In this document: positions 1 to 9,239 of the stretch, in pieces
Position numbering within the stretch: position 1 is the first letter of the stretch
Layout: every line of letters starts with the position of its first letter
Assembly (NCBI GenBank): GCA_964397295.1
Contig: CAYNJG010000001.1
Location: 1 to 64,000, forward strand
DNA: 64,000 nt
Reading direction: 5' to 3'
Origin: CAYNJG01 sp964397295
GTDB lineage: Bacteria > Planctomycetota > Planctomycetia > Pirellulales > Pirellulaceae
Position numbers and translations under genes: made by a program
The notes under the pieces: generated by a model
The model's database searches: none
Told to the model about the DNA's origin: nothing
The model's input: only the letters and a program-made list of their open reading frames with translations

Positions 1-484
1 GCTTACTGTTGGGTCGGCAGAATCGTCCGCTGTGTGTGAGTTGTAGGCCAACGACCAGATCGTCGGTATTCGAGAACTGTTCTTGATGCGCAGCGAACAA
101 TTCTTCGCGAAGCTGAGTTAGGCCTTGTTCGTTTTCTGGCACTCCCAGCGTTTGGTTTGGATTCGCGCGGCCGTCGCGCTGCACAGCGGCAGCTTCTCCG
201 CCCCAAATAAACTTCGCACCGGAAAGGCCGAAGTTTTTCCAACGGCGAAGCGTATGTTCGGTTGGTGAGCCGTCCGTATTTGCGTCCCAACCCTCCATCG
301 GATGGATGCACCAGCGGTTGCCTGCAGTGAGCGGGCCGAGTTTTAACGAATCCGCCATAGGCGAACCGTCATCGGACGAAAGGACTTCGTCGTCGACGGG
401 AATTTCCAACTGCAATTCTGAAAGGCGCTCTCGGAAAACGTCGACCGTTTTCAGCTGAGCTATTTTTTTGTAGTGATCGGTCAT
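1..484 (-). CDS. NADH:flavin oxidoreductase (old yellow enzyme family), N-terminal part
   Basis: Partial gene running off the left edge: 161 residues from an ATG at 484. After about 45 lead residues the family core begins, with LKLGPLTAGNRWCIHPMEG followed by GAKFIWGGEAAAVQRDGRAN, and the last visible part, VVGLQLTHSGRFCRP, fits the Q-x-x-H-x-G-R segment of OYE-type TIM barrels. In this family these segments line the FMN site. The enzyme should be a cytosolic FMN oxidoreductase acting on enones or related substrates; the substrate cannot be read from the sequence. It is followed 65 bases downstream in the window by the end of the minus-strand C1 genes and may be in the same transcription unit. 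The family call is solid; the C-terminal half, with any Fe-S or second flavin domain, is outside the window. Confidence 0.85.
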   Translation of the reverse strand, partial: MTDHYKKIAQLKTVDVFRERLSELQLEIPVDDEVLSSDDGSPMADSLKLGPLTAGNRWCIHPMEGWDANTDGSPTEHTLRRWKNFGLSGAKFIWGGEAAAVQRDGRANPNQTLGVPENEQGLTQLREELFAAHQEQFSNTDDLVVGLQLTHSGRFCRPNSK

Positions 485-549
485 GCGATTAGCGTACTAG
501 TGGCTGCCCAATGCGACAATGAGGCACAGTGTCGAGCGCTATATTCGAC

Positions 550-1416
550 TTAGAATCCGCCACAACAGTAGTTCAGAACTTTTTCAGCAACGTCAATTTC
601 CTGCGTCTTTGCCATCGCTCGCCAACCTGGTACTGCGTTGACTTCGATCGCATAGTAGCGACCGTCCTTCGCAGGCAAAAAGTCGACCCCGGCAATCGAG
701 GCGTCGACGGACTTTGCGGCACGCATCGCCTGATCGGCCATATCGCTCGAGACTTCGATGGCTTCTGCTTTCGCTCCTCGGCTAACATTCGTACGCCAGT
801 CCAGCTGGTTCGACCGTCGCATTCCTAACACTTCGTCTCCGATCACGAGCAGGCGGACATCATAGCCTTCGTGGTCGATAAACTTTTGCTGGTAGATCAC
901 CGCTCCGAGTTGTGTCAACATTTTGAATGTCCGGACCGCAATCGCTTCGTCGGCAATTCGCGCGATGCCACGGCCTTCGCTACCAAAGAGCGGCTTTACA
1001 ACGACGTCACCACCGAGCCTGTGAAAGCCTTCCATTGCCTCGTCGACCGTCTGGCTCGTTTCGGTCGCAGGTACTTCAAAACCAGCGTTTTGTAGCAGAG
1101 AAAGCGTGAGGTACTTATCGACCGCCGCTTCGATGGCTTTCGGTGAATTGATGACGGGTATACCACCAGCCGCTAATCGCTGGAGTGCATCCATACGGAA
1201 AACGACTTGTTCAAGCGAACCCGGTGGCATGGTACGCACTAAGACAACGTCAAAATCTGTCAGCGATTGAGTGCCGACCGCAACGTCGGTATCGGTGTGA
1301 ATTGAAGATTGAATTTGTGAGAACGCGAGCGGATCGACTTTATGCTTGTCGGCAGCGGCGCGCTGAAGGTCGCGGACGTACCAGCTGTCAGCAGAAGACA
1401 AAACGGCTATCCGCAT
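550..1416 (-). CDS. RimK-like ATP-grasp ligase, probable tetrahydromethanopterin glutamate ligase type
   Basis: A 288-residue ATP-grasp protein of usual RimK length. Residues 1-95 form the N-terminal domain. The glycine-rich ATP loop is KPLFGSEGRGI at about 141-151, and the metal-binding end motif is AIEVNAVPGW at about 257-266, where RimK has EVN-x-x-PG. These enzymes add an amino acid, often glutamate, to a carboxylate through an acylphosphate. The gene starts 12 bases after the stop of mch, and methylotroph C1 clusters also pair mch with a RimK-like ATP-grasp gene. My inference is that it tails or matures the methanopterin cofactor, as archaeal MptN does. A general RimK-type peptide or protein glutamylase is the alternative. 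The run CCGGF at the C-terminus is unusual but has no assigned role. Confidence 0.8.
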   Translation of the reverse strand: MRIAVLSSADSWYVRDLQRAAADKHKVDPLAFSQIQSSIHTDTDVAVGTQSLTDFDVVLVRTMPPGSLEQVVFRMDALQRLAAGGIPVINSPKAIEAAVDKYLTLSLLQNAGFEVPATETSQTVDEAMEGFHRLGGDVVVKPLFGSEGRGIARIADEAIAVRTFKMLTQLGAVIYQQKFIDHEGYDVRLLVIGDEVLGMRRSNQLDWRTNVSRGAKAEAIEVSSDMADQAMRAAKSVDASIAGVDFLPAKDGRYYAIEVNAVPGWRAMAKTQEIDVAEKVLNYCCGGF

Positions 1417-1428
1417 GTGACACAGCGC

Positions 1429-2373
1429 CTAATTGAAGAACGACTGCTGAAGAATGTCATCTCGAATCTCACCGGCACGAAAAGAACGTCCCGTGTTGAG
1501 GCTGATGACACAAACTTTGGCGGGGCTGAACAACAGAGGATCAATCTTGTAGAAGTCGCCATCATACCGATCAAAGATCTCTTTAAACGGTACACCAAAA
1601 TCGTTAGACGACTGACTGGGTATCTTGCCGACCAAATCTGCTAACTCGTCGTCTTCGGCACGAACCCAGATGGTAACTTCGCCGCCATACAGCACCGCAT
1701 CGTTCGTACGTCCGATCCCGACCAAGTCGTCCGCCGCTACCGGTGGCAACGGCGCGTTCCCGAAACCACTAACAACCTTGTTGAGATCGAATCCTAATTC
1801 GTGGACCTTGTGGAGCGCCGTCTCCAAACTCCGTGCCACGACCTGAACCGTTCCGGCAGTGCTTGCGGTTCGCGCTACGCACAGTCGCAAGCTGTTTGGA
1901 CTGACTCCACAGTCTACGGCAATGCTTTCGCATGCATCATCGTTTGGAAGTTGACTCGCTTCCAAGACACCAACAACGACATCTGGTTTCTCGGTGAAAC
2001 CAATTTCTCTGATGATCGGTTCTTTGCCACTCGCTGCTCGCATAGGCCCGGAACCCATCGCGAAGAACTCATCGGATTTCACTTGCCAACCCGCGTATTG
2101 CGAAGCCAGACATGCAGCGATTGGGTGATCCGTGTAGACGCTTACGGATTGTCCGTATGAACCAGGAACGATTTTAACTTCGGCCAATCCCGCGAGACAG
2201 ATTTCTGCCAAATGCGCGCCGGCTCGTAGACCGCCTTCGGCTTTGACACCGTAGTCATAGACCGTGCTACCACATTCAAGGATGTAGTTCTTAATTCGAA
2301 GTTCATCTTCAAGCTGCGACAGAAAGTCACAAATGCGATGGGCACGATGATTCAGCGTCGATGCGATCTTCAA
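1429..2373 (-). CDS. mch: Methenyltetrahydromethanopterin cyclohydrolase
   Basis: A 314-residue protein, normal for Mch. It opens KIASTLNHRAHRICD and continues with GSTVYDYGVKAEGGLRAG, the family signature near residues 56-73. A later segment has the typical GFGNAPLPPVAADDLVGIGRTND layout (about 203-225). Mch interconverts methenyl- and formyl-tetrahydromethanopterin in the cytosolic C1 pathway used for formaldehyde oxidation. The start must be a TTG at 2371-2373, because an in-frame TAG lies only three codons upstream and no ATG is near. The gene is first of a minus-strand pair with the ATP-grasp ligase. H4MPT-linked C1 genes are known from planctomycetes as well as methylotrophs and methanogens. 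Fae, Mtd and formyltransferase genes are not in this window. Confidence 0.92.
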   Translation of the reverse strand: MKIASTLNHRAHRICDFLSQLEDELRIKNYILECGSTVYDYGVKAEGGLRAGAHLAEICLAGLAEVKIVPGSYGQSVSVYTDHPIAACLASQYAGWQVKSDEFFAMGSGPMRAASGKEPIIREIGFTEKPDVVVGVLEASQLPNDDACESIAVDCGVSPNSLRLCVARTASTAGTVQVVARSLETALHKVHELGFDLNKVVSGFGNAPLPPVAADDLVGIGRTNDAVLYGGEVTIWVRAEDDELADLVGKIPSQSSNDFGVPFKEIFDRYDGDFYKIDPLLFSPAKVCVISLNTGRSFRAGEIRDDILQQSFFN

Positions 2374-2502
2374 GCTGCTCTACACTTTTACGAGGTCGAT
2401 GCGAAACCGCGTATTGTAACGAGTGGCTGATTGTTCGGCAGGCTGGGCGATTGTTTTGAAATTGGAATTTGTATCCGCTAGGCTTGAGTTGGGAGGGAAA
2501 AA

Positions 2503-3990
2503 ATGCGAGTTCGTTTCAGTCTTTTCACGCTCGTTGTCTTGCTAACGGCCGCAGCATTAATTGTCGGAGTTGGCGCAAACCGTGCTAGGGTCTCGCGTGC
2601 GAACCAGAAAACAATTAGTGAGCTTCGGGTCTTTAAGATCTTTGCGAAATTCGAAGATGGCACGGTGCCTCAGAAAGGCAGAACCGATGGTTTTTGGAAT
2701 GCGTTCCGAATAAACAGAATTGAGCGTGCAGAAAACATCGTCTCGGACGAGGCGATTGCCCAGATTGCCGAGCTAACAGACCTGCGGTTTGTGCAAATCT
2801 ATGGTCCCGTAACCGACGCTGGTCTGGCCAACCTCAAAAAGCTCCGCAAGCTGGAAGAGCTATCGATCTACAGTCCCGAAGTGACCGACAACGGAATGCG
2901 GCATGTTTCCCATCTGAAAAACCTCAAGGTGCTGGACCTTTCGTTTTCGCAACTGACGAACGAATGCCTCTCTCATGTCTCGCATTTGCCGAACCTCGAA
3001 ACGTTGTTGCTCGCAAGTACGAAGATCACGGACGAGGGAATGGGCGAAATTGCAAACCTACCTCGATTGCGAGAATTGAAGATCCAAAATACGACGGTGA
3101 GCAATGCCGGACTCGAAACTCTATCGAAGGCGAAGTCACTAGAACTCGTCGACATCACTGACACTCAGGCGACCTACGGTGGTTTGGGGGATCTCCTGAT
3201 CGGCTCTCTAAATCGGCCGTTCGGCGATTGGTTCGTCACAAGCAGCCAGCGGTATTCGAGTAAGCGTCCGCCGCATGACACAGAAGAAGATAGGTTGGCA
3301 ATCGAACTCAGGGGTATTCAATACGAAGACGAGGCAGTTAAGTATCTCGTGAGCGGTGCGCCGAACACGAATTCGCTCAGCCTATACTCAACGGCCATAA
3401 CCGACCGCGGAATGAACGAGTTGGCATCGCTGCGTGCGTTAGACGGCCTGACAATTGAAGGTGCCGATCAGGTATCGAAGATCTCAGGTCTCCGAAGTCT
3501 AAAATATCTGAAATTCATGAACCTGGGTGAAAAGCCGATTCCGCGATTGGCTGGTTTGCCGTTGCTTGAACGGATTACTATTGATAACGGATATACCGCA
3601 GAATTACGTTCGACTGAAACGTACAGTGGAGCTGGCTTAGAGGAAGCTCTGCGAGAGTTCCGTTCTTCACCGAAGTTTACACAGCTCGTTGTTCGACGGG
3701 CATCTGTTACCGATGACTTAATGAAAGTGATTTGCGAAATGCCAAACCTTGAGTCACTCGAGATTGATGGCGGCGACGCGTTGACTGATCAAGGTATGTC
3801 ACATTTGGCGAACCTGACGAAGCTTCGAGAGCTACGTGTTTACGACTGCACAAAAGTGACTGACGCAAGTGCGTCGATGTTGAAGAGTCTAAAACAACTC
3901 ACTCTTCTAGTTGTGATGGATACCGGCATGAGCAAAGGTGCGTTGGTGGATATTGCGAACTCTATGCCGAATTGCGAAATAGGGTATTAG
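2503..3990 (+). CDS. Membrane-anchored leucine-rich repeat protein
   Basis: A 495-residue protein with an N-terminal hydrophobic helix (about 4-26), which could anchor the protein or act as an uncleaved signal. The opening MRVRFSLFTLVVLLT resembles many planctomycete membrane proteins. Two blocks of leucine-rich repeats follow, about 75-220 and 285-495, of the F-box/AMN1 type: repeated units like TDAGLANLKKLRKLEELSI and TDQGMSHLANLTKLRELRV. A repeat-poor stretch of about 60 residues separates them. Such repeats form binding surfaces; the partner is unknown. The start is well placed, with GGGAGGG six bases before ATG. It diverges from mch across 129 bases. The LRR call is certain and the function unknown. 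Confidence 0.85.
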   Translation: MRVRFSLFTLVVLLTAAALIVGVGANRARVSRANQKTISELRVFKIFAKFEDGTVPQKGRTDGFWNAFRINRIERAENIVSDEAIAQIAELTDLRFVQIYGPVTDAGLANLKKLRKLEELSIYSPEVTDNGMRHVSHLKNLKVLDLSFSQLTNECLSHVSHLPNLETLLLASTKITDEGMGEIANLPRLRELKIQNTTVSNAGLETLSKAKSLELVDITDTQATYGGLGDLLIGSLNRPFGDWFVTSSQRYSSKRPPHDTEEDRLAIELRGIQYEDEAVKYLVSGAPNTNSLSLYSTAITDRGMNELASLRALDGLTIEGADQVSKISGLRSLKYLKFMNLGEKPIPRLAGLPLLERITIDNGYTAELRSTETYSGAGLEEALREFRSSPKFTQLVVRRASVTDDLMKVICEMPNLESLEIDGGDALTDQGMSHLANLTKLRELRVYDCTKVTDASASMLKSLKQLTLLVVMDTGMSKGALVDIANSMPNCEIGY

Positions 3991-4027
3991 CTGCCTGCCC
4001 ATTACCTCGTAGCCGTTTTGCCAAGCC

Positions 4028-4075
4028 CCAGCAGTGCTGACCTTAGATACGGCACTGCTGGACAAGCCAGCAGTG
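4028..4075. repeat. Three copies of a CAGCAGTG element forming inverted repeats
   Basis: The 256 bases between the LRR gene and the ABC ATPase hold CCAGCAGTGC (4028-4037), GCACTGCTGG (4052-4061) and CCAGCAGTG (4067-4075). The last two make a perfect 9-bp stem with a 5-nt loop (ACAAG). The first two can also pair as 10 bp around a 14-nt loop, so two hairpins compete for the middle copy. No T-run follows, so it does not look like a simple intrinsic terminator. It resembles a dispersed intergenic repeat, possibly ending transcription of the LRR gene by another route. Confidence 0.6.
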
Positions 4076-4246
4076 GCACACTTTTCCATGTCGCTCCGAA
4101 AACCTGTTGGTTTTATTTAGCCCAAGGTTACTTGAATCTCCATCGCTTTAAGGGATTTTGTACAACGCCCGGCAACGGTTTTCGAATAGATTTGTAGTCT
4201 TCGTTGGATCCGCTTGCTTCAGTGTTTGTTTGGAAAGATTCCCGCT

Positions 4247-5104
4247 ATGCCGCTTGCCATAGAAACCAATCAGTTGACGCGCTATTTCGATGACGTTCAT
4301 GCGGTGAAATCGGTCGATCTCGCCGTAGAACGCGGTAGCTTGTACGGGTTTCTGGGCCCAAATGGAGCTGGGAAATCCACGACGATTAAGATGCTGACGG
4401 GCATCTTGGTGCCTTCGTCTGGCCAGATTTCGTTACTCGGTAAGAATCCGTGGAACAGCAGTGAGTCAGTAACAATCAAGCAGCAAACGGGCGTCGTACC
4501 CGAAGACCTTGCGTTGTTCGACAATCTGACAGCCCGCGAATATCTCATTTTCACGGGCCGGATGTATTCGATGGATGTTTCCACCATCCGTAAAAGATCC
4601 GAAGAGCTGCTGTCACTGTTGAAACTGGAGGATGTCGAAAAGAAGCTTACGGTCGAGTACTCGCACGGAATGAAGAAGAAACTTGCACTCGCAGCAGCAC
4701 TCCTGCCGAACCCGGATCTTTTGTTCTTGGACGAACCATTTGAAGGCGTTGATGCGGTAACCTCGCGAGTGATTCGTGATCTTCTTGCGATCTACGTGCG
4801 TCGCGGGTCGACGGTTTTTGTAACGTCGCATGTGTTGGAAATCGTCGAACGTATCTGCACGCACGTGGGCATCATTGCGAATGGTCAGCTTGTCGAGCAG
4901 ACATCGCTAGAGGAACTACGTCGAGGAAGTTCGTTAGAACAACGCTTCCTGGAGAAAGTTGGGAGGCCCCAGGAGGAAGAGATCAACCTTGCGTGGTTGG
5001 AGGACGGCTCCGTTGAAGCAGAGGCAATATCGACCGAGGGGATTCAGTCTGATGTGGTTTCGGCCGACACCGACGTTGATGCAGCGAACGGACCCACATC
5101 ATGA
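4247..5104 (+). CDS. ABC transporter ATP-binding protein
   Basis: A 285-residue ATPase from the ATG at 4247; an earlier ATG at 4214 would add 11 residues unlike the family. Walker A is GPNGAGKST (37-45). The signature is the degenerate SHGMKKKLALAAAL in place of LSGGQ, common in ABC-2-type exporters, and Walker B is LLFLDEPFEGVD. An acidic tail of about 50 residues follows the nucleotide-binding domain. Its stop overlaps the next gene in ATGA, so translation is probably coupled to the permease. It should power export of an unknown substrate from the cytoplasmic face of the inner membrane. Confidence 0.9.
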   Translation: MPLAIETNQLTRYFDDVHAVKSVDLAVERGSLYGFLGPNGAGKSTTIKMLTGILVPSSGQISLLGKNPWNSSESVTIKQQTGVVPEDLALFDNLTAREYLIFTGRMYSMDVSTIRKRSEELLSLLKLEDVEKKLTVEYSHGMKKKLALAAALLPNPDLLFLDEPFEGVDAVTSRVIRDLLAIYVRRGSTVFVTSHVLEIVERICTHVGIIANGQLVEQTSLEELRRGSSLEQRFLEKVGRPQEEEINLAWLEDGSVEAEAISTEGIQSDVVSADTDVDAANGPTS

Positions 5105-6915
5105 ATCTAGGTCACTTCCTTGCAATTTCTAAAATGCGTTGGCAGACGACGCGGAATCGTTTTCGAAAGGCTGGTCGTGCCAATTGGATCATCGCGGTCG
5201 TTCTCTTCGTGCTTGCGTTGCTGGGTTCGCTAGGATCTTTCCTATTCACCATTGGCTGGGGAAAGATGTTGCTTGCCAGGATGGAACCTTTCGACCTGAT
5301 ATACGCTTGGGACGCGATTGTTTGCGCATTTCTTTTCTTCTGGGCTACGGGATTGATGGTAGAGCTGCAGCGATCGGAATTGCTTTCGCTTAAGAACCTC
5401 ATGCATCTGCCGGTATCGCTCTCCGGCGCATTCTTTCTGAACTACGCAAGCTCGTTCGCGAGTCTGACTGTACTGCTATTTCTACCAACGATGTTTGGTG
5501 TCTGCGTTGCGTCGGTCTTACATTTCGGGATGAAGTCGTTGGTGACGTTCGCGTTGCTCGCTTCTTTCATGTTTATGGTGACAACCGTCACGTATCAACT
5601 TCGCGGATGGCTCGCACGATTGATGGAAAACAAGCGAACTCGCGGCACGATGATTGCGGTCACAACTATCGTCTTCGTCATGGTTTTTCAGATTCCCAAT
5701 CTGGTAAACATGAGCACCATGAAGTCGCGAACCGCAGCGGAGGATGCAGTTCGGGTGAAATATGCTGAAAAGCTGGGGACCGGTGAGCTCTCGCCCGAAG
5801 AATATGAGTCGTCTCGAAAAGCTATCGAAGAAGAAATGGAAGAGGTGCGATTGGCTGCACGCGAAGCACGAGTGGCATCGACAAAGCGAACAATGACGAT
5901 GGTTAATGCAGCTTTGCCGATTGGTTGGCTACCCTATGGTGCAAGTGCAGCGGCACAGGGCTCGGTCGTATGGCCGTGGCTTTGCGTTTTTGGAATGTCG
6001 ACGATCGGACTTACTAGTTTAAGATTGGCCTACCGAAGCACGGTTCGAGCCTACACTGGTGAACACAACAAAGATTACCGAGTTGTCGCGCGACAGAAGT
6101 CGAAAACTCGTGCGTCCAATTCTATCCTTGAAAAGGACATTCCGTTTCTGACGGGAACTCAATCCGTAGTTGCGACATCTACGTTTCGGTCTATGCTCCG
6201 CGCGCCGGAAGCGAAAATGGCCCTGCTGACTCCGCTGATATTCGCCTGTGTGTTTGGGTCGATGTTTGTCACGGGACAAATGAGTCAGATGCCCGACTTC
6301 GTTCGCGCATGGTACGGAGTAGGTGTGGTTCTGATGTGCGTCGTCGGCATGTCCCAAATGATGTTCAATATGTTCGGACTCGATCGCCAAGGCTTTCGCG
6401 CGTATGTCTTAATGCCGGCGGAACGACGAGACATATTGCTAGGAAAGAACATTGGCATTTTGCCATTCGCTGCAGTCCTGACCGTCGTGCTCGTTGTCTT
6501 CGTTGGCATCGTGACGAGAATGCACCTCACTCACATTGTGGCAACCATGTTGCAAGTCGTCGTGGCATTTATGCTCTACTTTCCGATCAGCAACTATACT
6601 TCCATCTACGCTCCGATCGGATTGGCGACGGGAACAATGAAGCCCGTGTCACTGAAGTTCAGCGTGGTTGTTGTGCAATTCTTTGCTTTTCTACTTTCGC
6701 CGTTGGTCGTCTTCCCAGCCATTGTCGCGTTGGGGGCGGAAATGGGTATCGGTTTCTTCTACCGGATTCAAAGTGTGCCGATCTACCTTCTGTTGACTCT
6801 CGTCCAACTTCCAGTGGCACTCTGGTTTTATCGATGGGCAGTAACCCAGCAAGGTCGGAACCTGCAACAAGAAGAACAAAAGATTCTAGATGTTATATCC
6901 AAGGTCGCTGATTAG
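5101..6915 (+). CDS. ABC transporter membrane protein (ABC-2-like permease)
   Basis: A 604-residue polytopic protein that starts inside the stop codon of the ATPase gene. Hydrophobic segments lie at about 32-54, 70-85, 105-165 and 193-205, with another large set from about 375 to 590. A charged helical stretch of about 50 residues (roughly 213-262, rich in E, R and A) separates the two halves and may form a cytoplasmic coiled coil. The pairing with an ABC-2-type ATPase supports a role as the membrane half of an exporter. The sequence is not close to any permease I can name, so the substrate stays open. It ends eight bases before the small gene at 6924, suggesting a three-gene operon. Confidence 0.8.
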   Translation: MNLGHFLAISKMRWQTTRNRFRKAGRANWIIAVVLFVLALLGSLGSFLFTIGWGKMLLARMEPFDLIYAWDAIVCAFLFFWATGLMVELQRSELLSLKNLMHLPVSLSGAFFLNYASSFASLTVLLFLPTMFGVCVASVLHFGMKSLVTFALLASFMFMVTTVTYQLRGWLARLMENKRTRGTMIAVTTIVFVMVFQIPNLVNMSTMKSRTAAEDAVRVKYAEKLGTGELSPEEYESSRKAIEEEMEEVRLAAREARVASTKRTMTMVNAALPIGWLPYGASAAAQGSVVWPWLCVFGMSTIGLTSLRLAYRSTVRAYTGEHNKDYRVVARQKSKTRASNSILEKDIPFLTGTQSVVATSTFRSMLRAPEAKMALLTPLIFACVFGSMFVTGQMSQMPDFVRAWYGVGVVLMCVVGMSQMMFNMFGLDRQGFRAYVLMPAERRDILLGKNIGILPFAAVLTVVLVVFVGIVTRMHLTHIVATMLQVVVAFMLYFPISNYTSIYAPIGLATGTMKPVSLKFSVVVVQFFAFLLSPLVVFPAIVALGAEMGIGFFYRIQSVPIYLLLTLVQLPVALWFYRWAVTQQGRNLQQEEQKILDVISKVAD

Positions 6916-6923
6916 GTAGCGCG

Positions 6924-7460
6924 ATGATCAAGACGTTTGAGGAAGCCTATCAGTTTGTGTTGGAGGAGAAGGTCTGCACCGTATTCGGCAGTAAGGGATC
7001 GCACTATCCATCGCTGTGGGACAATACGGCGCTGTCGGAGAAGAAGCCGAAAGGTGGCGGCTGGAATCCCAAAGTCAAAGCGATTTGGGATTGGAAGACT
7101 CGAATTCCTCAGACCTATCCCAATACCGTGTTCTACGGAAAGGTGCCAGGCGGCGACGCAGTCTTGATGGAGATGAAGCACCTACGTGAGGTGCACTATC
7201 CGGAAGCATTTCAACCAGTTCGAGAGTTAGACTCGCTCGCACAAGAAGTTTACGAATTCATTCGACTCGAACCCAACTTCACCGGCCCGTTGCGCAAGCG
7301 CGCAATTGCGGAGTTGGCATGCACGAAAAGTCAATTCGATCGATCTCTGAAAGCTCTGCAAGTCAGCTTGAACATTGTGCGGTCGAACGATCCCAAACGG
7401 AAGAATGACTTTTGGCTTCCGATGAGCGAAGTGCACTTAGACATCGTGCGGCGCAGCTAG
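6924..7460 (+). CDS. Conserved hypothetical protein, possible AlkZ-related winged-helix protein
   Basis: A 178-residue soluble protein with many aromatic residues in its first half (HYPSLWDN, GWNPKVKAIWDWK) and a likely helix-turn-helix-like stretch at about 110-150 (LRKRAIAELACTKSQFDRSLKALQ). No signal peptide or membrane segment is visible. The layout recalls short proteins described as AlkZ-related, whose larger relatives are winged-helix DNA glycosylases, but I cannot see catalytic residues. It follows the ABC permease by eight bases and its last 24 bases overlap, tail to tail, the end of the minus-strand ABC gene. The gene is real by context and composition; the family is a weak guess. 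Confidence 0.6.
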   Translation: MIKTFEEAYQFVLEEKVCTVFGSKGSHYPSLWDNTALSEKKPKGGGWNPKVKAIWDWKTRIPQTYPNTVFYGKVPGGDAVLMEMKHLREVHYPEAFQPVRELDSLAQEVYEFIRLEPNFTGPLRKRAIAELACTKSQFDRSLKALQVSLNIVRSNDPKRKNDFWLPMSEVHLDIVRRS

Positions 7461-9239
7461 TCCGGTTTGGACTTGCCATAGACCCGAGTAGATTCCGCCG
7501 CGAGCAACCAATTCATCGTGAGTACCATTCTCGACAAGGCGACCATGCTCAAGCACGAGAATATTGTCCGCGTTTCGAACCGTTGACAAACGATGAGCAA
7601 TGACAATCGCTGTGCGGCCGATAGCAATGTGTTCGAGTGATCGTTGAATGGCAGCTTCTGTTTCGTTGTCGACGGCTGAGGTTGCCTCATCAAGAATCAA
7701 GATCGGCGGTTCTTTCAAAACAGCTCTCGCGATGGAAAGCCGTTGCCGTTGACCGCCCGAGAGTTTCTGACCTCGCTCGCCAACGATGGTTTCGTAGCCC
7801 TGCGGCAATTGCAGAATGAACTCATGAGCTTCCGCCGCCTGAGCGGCCATCTCAATCTCTGTCTGACTGGCGCCAGGCCGTCCGTATTCTATGTTTTCTC
7901 GCACGGTTCCGTGGAAAAGAAAGACATCTTGGCTCACCAGTCCGATCGCATGTCGTACCGAATTGACCGTTGCTTCTCGCAAATCGGTGCCGTCGATTTC
8001 AATCGCTCCTGATTGAATGTCGTAAAACCGCAGCAGCAATTTGATGACGGTGCTTTTACCGGAACCAGTCGCGCCCACGATTGCGATTGTTTTGCCCGGC
8101 TGAATTTCAAATGAAAGCTCGTCAATGACGTGGGGTGCCGAACCCGTTGTGCCTGCGTAGCGAAAGCACACATCACGAAATGCAACATGCCCCGATACCG
8201 ATTCGAGAACCGTTGCATTTGGCGCCGCTTTGATTTCCTTTGATGTATCGAGCAGGTCGAAAACGCGATCGATCGAAGCGACGGCACGCTGGTAAAGATC
8301 AAGCGTGCTACCAAGCCGGGTGAGGGGCCAAAGCAATCTTTGCGTCATAAATACCATCACGCTGTACTGCCAAACTTCGAGTTTGCCATCGAGCGTCATG
8401 CGCCCGCCGAAGTACAAAATCGCGATGAAGCCGGTAACGATGATCATCCGAATCACCGGCACGAAGGCAGAGCTCAGTCGAATCGCTTCACGATTGCGTT
8501 CTTGGTATTCTTGGCTTTCGTGCGCGATGGATTGAAGCTCGCGGGGTTCAGCGGTAAAGCTCTTGATGGTCGCAATGCCGCTTAGATTGTTCGACAAGTG
8601 TGCGTTCAATACACTCACTTGCTCTCGCACCCGAGCGTAAAGCGGTGCGAGGTGTTTTTGGAAATAAATCGACCCCCAGGCGATGAACGGCATCGGCACA
8701 ATTGCCATCCAGCCAACCGCGGGCGCCGTCCACACGAAAATCACGCCGATGACGATGGTGGTCGTGACAACTTGAAGGATGTCATTTGCGCCTTCGTCCA
8801 GGAATCGCTCAAGCTGATTGATATCGTCATTCAGCACCGACATCATTCGGCCTGTCGATTGTTCCTCGAAGTAGGCCATGTCGAGCTGCTGCACATGGTC
8901 GTAGGTATCAATGCGAAGTGAATGCTGTACGGCTTGGGCAAGGTTGCGCCAGCGAACTCGGTAGAGGTATTCGAATACAGATTCCAGCAGCCAAATTAGT
9001 CCTGTCGCGAAAGCTAAAATTGCCAGCTGCGTATCAAAATCGGGAAATCCGAATTTGGCGATCACAGATTGTTCACGTTGGACCACGATGTCGACAGCGA
9101 TACCAATCAAGATCGGCGGTGCGAGATCAAAAAGTTTGTTGAGGATCGAGTAGATCGTCGCCCAAAGCACCGTGCGATGGTGTTTGACACCGTATCGCCA
9201 GAGACGTTGAATCGCGTGTTGTTTGGTTTCGGTGGGCAT
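7437..9239 (-). CDS. ABC transporter, fused membrane and ATPase domains (MsbA/MdlB type)
   Basis: A 600-residue half-transporter of the type IV exporter class. The membrane domain spans about 22-325. The nucleotide-binding domain has Walker A GATGSGKST (389-397), Q-loop SQD (436-438), signature LSGGQ (493-497), Walker B ILILDE (513-518) and switch His549 in IAHRLSTV. All catalytic motifs are intact, so it should work as a homodimer exporting a lipid or hydrophobic compound; the substrate is not predictable. Its ATG directly abuts the TAG of the YgfZ gene, so it is likely cotranscribed with YgfZ and the DUF2088 gene. Confidence 0.93.
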   Translation of the reverse strand: MPTETKQHAIQRLWRYGVKHHRTVLWATIYSILNKLFDLAPPILIGIAVDIVVQREQSVIAKFGFPDFDTQLAILAFATGLIWLLESVFEYLYRVRWRNLAQAVQHSLRIDTYDHVQQLDMAYFEEQSTGRMMSVLNDDINQLERFLDEGANDILQVVTTTIVIGVIFVWTAPAVGWMAIVPMPFIAWGSIYFQKHLAPLYARVREQVSVLNAHLSNNLSGIATIKSFTAEPRELQSIAHESQEYQERNREAIRLSSAFVPVIRMIIVTGFIAILYFGGRMTLDGKLEVWQYSVMVFMTQRLLWPLTRLGSTLDLYQRAVASIDRVFDLLDTSKEIKAAPNATVLESVSGHVAFRDVCFRYAGTTGSAPHVIDELSFEIQPGKTIAIVGATGSGKSTVIKLLLRFYDIQSGAIEIDGTDLREATVNSVRHAIGLVSQDVFLFHGTVRENIEYGRPGASQTEIEMAAQAAEAHEFILQLPQGYETIVGERGQKLSGGQRQRLSIARAVLKEPPILILDEATSAVDNETEAAIQRSLEHIAIGRTAIVIAHRLSTVRNADNILVLEHGRLVENGTHDELVARGGIYSGLWQVQTGLAAPHDV

